A stretch of 64,000 nt of DNA from an uncultured Tenacibaculum sp. Lineage in GTDB: Bacteria; Bacteroidota; Bacteroidia; Flavobacteriales; Flavobacteriaceae. Positions within the stretch are counted from its first letter, which is position 1. Each line of letters opens with the position of its first letter. A program made the position numbers and the translations under genes. The stretch covers positions 372,001 through 436,000 of the forward strand of contig NZ_CANNGG010000002.1 in assembly GCF_947504135.1 (NCBI RefSeq), given 5' to 3'. Shown in pieces: positions 62,082 through 64,000 of this stretch. The notes under the pieces were generated by a model. The model was not told where the DNA came from. It was given only the letters and a program-made list of their open reading frames with translations, and did no database searches.

Positions 62082-62186
62082 ATGGATAAAAAGTATATAT
62101 GGAAAAAAGAATACACGGTCGTCTTGGTCGCTAACCTAATTTACATCGTGTTGTTTTACATAATTACTAACCTTTATACAAAATAA
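62082..62186 (+). CDS. 34-residue membrane peptide in front of SSS transporter
   Basis: ATG at 62082, stop TAA at 62184-62186, 2 nt before the ATG of the transporter gene. Sequence begins MDKKYIWKKEYTVVLV and has one hydrophobic helix (about 12-30) flanked by a basic N-terminal side, so a single-pass membrane peptide with the N-terminus inside. No family recognised. The tight spacing and clean frame support a small accessory subunit, as known for other SSS transporters (the MctS/DUF485-type partners), though sequence similarity to those was not seen. Confidence 0.62.
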   Translation: MDKKYIWKKEYTVVLVANLIYIVLFYIITNLYTK

Positions 62187-62188
62187 CC

Positions 62189-63850
62189 ATGCAAGATATA
62201 GACTGGATTGTTCTTTCGCTTACGTTATTATTTATTGTTTTATACGGAGTTTGGAAAACTAGAGGAAGTAAAAATGTAGAGGATTATATAAAAGGAGGGA
62301 ACGAAAGTAAATGTTGGACGATTGGTTTGTCAGTAATGGCAACACAAGCCAGTGCAATAACCTTTTTATCAACTCCAGGGCAAGCCTTTCATAGCGGAAT
62401 GGGGTTTGTGCAGTTTTATTTCGGATTACCAATCGCAATGGTAATTATTTGCTTGGTGTTTATTCCTATTTACCACAAGTTAAAAGTTTATACAGCCTAC
62501 GAATATTTAGAAGGAAGGTTTGATCAAAAAACACGAACCTTAACTGCTACTCTGTTTTTAATTCAACGCGGATTAGCAGCAGGAATTACCATTTTTGCCC
62601 CAGCTATTATTTTGTCAGCTGTTTTGGGTTGGGATTTAATTACTTTAAATATCATCATTGGGGTTTTGGTAATTATTTATACCGTTTCAGGAGGAACAAA
62701 GGCGGTAAGTGTTACACAAAAACAACAAATGGCGGTAATTTTTGCAGGAATGTTTGTTGCATTTTATTTGATATTACAGTATTTACCTGATGATATTACA
62801 TTTACGAAAGCCTTGGAAATAGCAGGAGCTTCTAATAAAATGCAAGTACTAGATTTTTCTTGGGATTTGAATAATCGATATACTGTTTGGACAGGTGTTT
62901 TAGGAGGTACATTTTTAATGTTGTCATATTTTGGAACAGATCAAAGTCAGGTTCAACGTTATTTATCTGGAAAATCATTACGAGAAAGTCAATTAGGATT
63001 GATTTTTAACGGGCTGTTAAAAGTACCGATGCAGTTTTTTATTTTGTTAGTGGGAGTGATGGTTTTTGTGTTTTATCAGTTTAATCCGTCACCGTTAAAT
63101 TTTAATCCAAAAGCAGGAGAAGCAATAGCAAACTCCAACCTTGAAACAATAGAACAATATGTAAAATTAGAAGAACAACATCGTTTTATTGAAGGAAGAA
63201 AAGAAGCATTGATTTTTGAAGGATTAACACCTGAGAATGTAGTACAGATTCAAGAGTTTAATGAACAAGATAAGGTACTAAAGGAAGAAGCGAAAAATAT
63301 TATTTCAAAAGTAGATCCATTGGTAGAAACAAACGATAAAGATTATGTGTTTATTCACTTTATTCTGAATAATTTACCAAAGGGATTGATAGGTTTGTTG
63401 TTGGCTGTAATTTTATCTGCAGCGATGTCATCTACTGCGTCGGAATTAAATGCTTTGGGAGGTACTACCGCAATTGATTTATATAAACGAAATACCAAAA
63501 TAGAATATAGCGAAGAGCATTATGTAAAAATGTCAAAATGGTTTACGTTGGGTTGGGGTATCATGGCAATTTTAGTCGCCTGTGTAGCTAATTTGTTTGA
63601 TAATTTAATTCAATTGGTAAATATTATCGGCTCTATTTTTTACGGAAACGTGTTGGGAATTTTTTTGTTGGCCTTTTTTATAAAGTTTGTAAAAGGAAAT
63701 GCAGTATTTATCGCCGCAATAATTACACAAGTTATCATTATTGCTGTTTGGTATATTGATTGGTTGCCGTACCTATGGTTAAACGCTTTAGGCTGTGGAT
63801 TAGTAATGTTGTTAGCAATACTAATCCAAGCATTTTCTAAAGAAAATTAA
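62189..63850 (+). CDS. Sodium:solute symporter (SSS family)
   Basis: 553 residues and about 13 helices. SSS motifs: GLSVMATQASAITFLSTPGQAF, KVYTAYEYLEGRFD, SGGTKAVSVTQKQQM and LLAVILSAAMSSTASELNALGGTTAIDLY. A hydrophilic loop of about 80 residues (about 315-395) sits between helices. Substrate unknown; related transporters take sugars, amino acids or vitamins. Preceded by a 34-residue membrane peptide and its 3' end overlaps the converging dehydratase gene by 4 nt. Confidence 0.88.
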   Translation: MQDIDWIVLSLTLLFIVLYGVWKTRGSKNVEDYIKGGNESKCWTIGLSVMATQASAITFLSTPGQAFHSGMGFVQFYFGLPIAMVIICLVFIPIYHKLKVYTAYEYLEGRFDQKTRTLTATLFLIQRGLAAGITIFAPAIILSAVLGWDLITLNIIIGVLVIIYTVSGGTKAVSVTQKQQMAVIFAGMFVAFYLILQYLPDDITFTKALEIAGASNKMQVLDFSWDLNNRYTVWTGVLGGTFLMLSYFGTDQSQVQRYLSGKSLRESQLGLIFNGLLKVPMQFFILLVGVMVFVFYQFNPSPLNFNPKAGEAIANSNLETIEQYVKLEEQHRFIEGRKEALIFEGLTPENVVQIQEFNEQDKVLKEEAKNIISKVDPLVETNDKDYVFIHFILNNLPKGLIGLLLAVILSAAMSSTASELNALGGTTAIDLYKRNTKIEYSEEHYVKMSKWFTLGWGIMAILVACVANLFDNLIQLVNIIGSIFYGNVLGIFLLAFFIKFVKGNAVFIAAIITQVIIIAVWYIDWLPYLWLNALGCGLVMLLAILIQAFSKEN

Positions 63851-64000
63851 TGTTTTTCTATACGTAAAGCGTCAATAATATCCGAAGCTATTAAAGCATT
63901 GTATCCTTTTTTACTAGCGGCTTCATCACCTGCTTTTCCGTGAAAATACACTCCTAGTAAAGCAGCGTGTAAAGACGAATAATTTTGTGCTAATAAACCA
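63847..64000 (-). CDS. NAD(P)H-hydrate dehydratase (YjeF/Nnr), C-terminus only
   Basis: Last 50 residues: GLLAQNYSSLHAALLGVYFH, GKAGDEAASKKGYNALIASDII, then DALRIEKH and stop. This is the C-terminal pattern of the ADP-dependent NAD(P)H-hydrate dehydratase (CARKD), a metabolite-repair enzyme. The rest lies outside the window. Overlaps the transporter gene by 4 nt, convergent. Confidence 0.85.
   Translation of the reverse strand, partial: GLLAQNYSSLHAALLGVYFHGKAGDEAASKKGYNALIASDIIDALRIEKH

Noticed and set aside
1..64000. CRISPR arrays, tRNA/rRNA genes, insertion sequences, integrases, toxin-antitoxin or defence islands
   Set aside because: No regularly spaced repeats, cloverleaf genes, transposase motifs or recognisable defence proteins were found on reading both strands.

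Overview
The window is 64 kb of AT-rich chromosome from a member of the Bacteroidota, most likely a marine Flavobacteriaceae close to Tenacibaculum or Polaribacter. The genus is inferred from protein style only. Supporting evidence is the TonB-dependent receptors with CarboxypepD_reg-like N-termini, a type IX secretion sorting domain, the Bacteroidota -7 promoter element TAnnTTTG in front of several genes, a 1116-residue SecA, a MutS2 without Smr domain, and a fused E1 alpha/beta 2-oxoacid dehydrogenase. No rRNA, tRNA, CRISPR array, insertion sequence or prophage was seen.

Layout. 1-6.4 kb (minus): envelope and division genes ribBA (cut by the edge), an LptF/LptG permease, a LolA-like carrier, ftsK, diacylglycerol kinase and tpx. 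6.4-12.4 kb: a secreted FAS1 protein, a MATE transporter, a DoxD-like membrane protein, a broken thioredoxin-TPR gene and a GNAT enzyme. 12.5-25.1 kb: housekeeping genes mutS2, ung, a glycosyltransferase, an LpxH-like phosphatase, secA, a cobalamin adenosyltransferase, a thioesterase, dnaA, a low-molecular-weight phosphatase and an RsmI-like methyltransferase. 25.2-28.0 kb: two adjacent damaged genes, a 2-oxoacid dehydrogenase E1 and a secreted protein. 28.0-36.1 kb: a GNAT enzyme, an epimerase, then a four-gene plus-strand operon (DUF4331, DUF4331-like lipoprotein, TPR lipoprotein, TonB receptor) facing an ECF sigma/anti-sigma pair. 36.1-41.7 kb: htpG and a sodium:solute symporter among three decayed genes. 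41.8-51.0 kb: fabH, an outer-membrane beta-barrel receptor, rnz, a sorting-domain-only protein, pyrB, pyrR and a SulP transporter. 51.0-58.4 kb: oxyR divergent from dps, a TauE/SafE permease, and an AraC regulator divergent from aldehyde dehydrogenase, DUF779 and acs (acetaldehyde to acetyl-CoA). 58.6-64 kb: a PhoX-like lipoprotein coupled to a di-heme peroxidase lipoprotein, a 34-residue membrane peptide just before a second SSS transporter, and the 3' end of an NAD(P)H-hydrate dehydratase gene.

The most interesting signal is regulatory. The FAS1 gene at 6.5 kb and the DUF4331 operon at 29.8 kb share an unusual promoter: AAAACC, exactly 16 nt, CGTA, then a similar stretch GTA-GGT--AAT, about 45 nt before the ATG. 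This is an ECF-type promoter, and the only ECF sigma/RskA-type anti-sigma pair in the window faces the DUF4331 operon. I infer a small cell-surface regulon (FAS1, DUF4331, TPR lipoprotein, TonB receptor with a histidine-rich plug). It is reminiscent of the mycobacterial SigK/RskA control of FAS1 proteins.

The second theme is gene decay. Six loci carry multiple lesions (frameshifts in homopolymers, G-to-A nonsense changes, large internal deletions, a missing start), while every long housekeeping gene is intact. Three of the six can only be true pseudogenes. The other three are probably pseudogenes, but homopolymer sequencing error has to be excluded.
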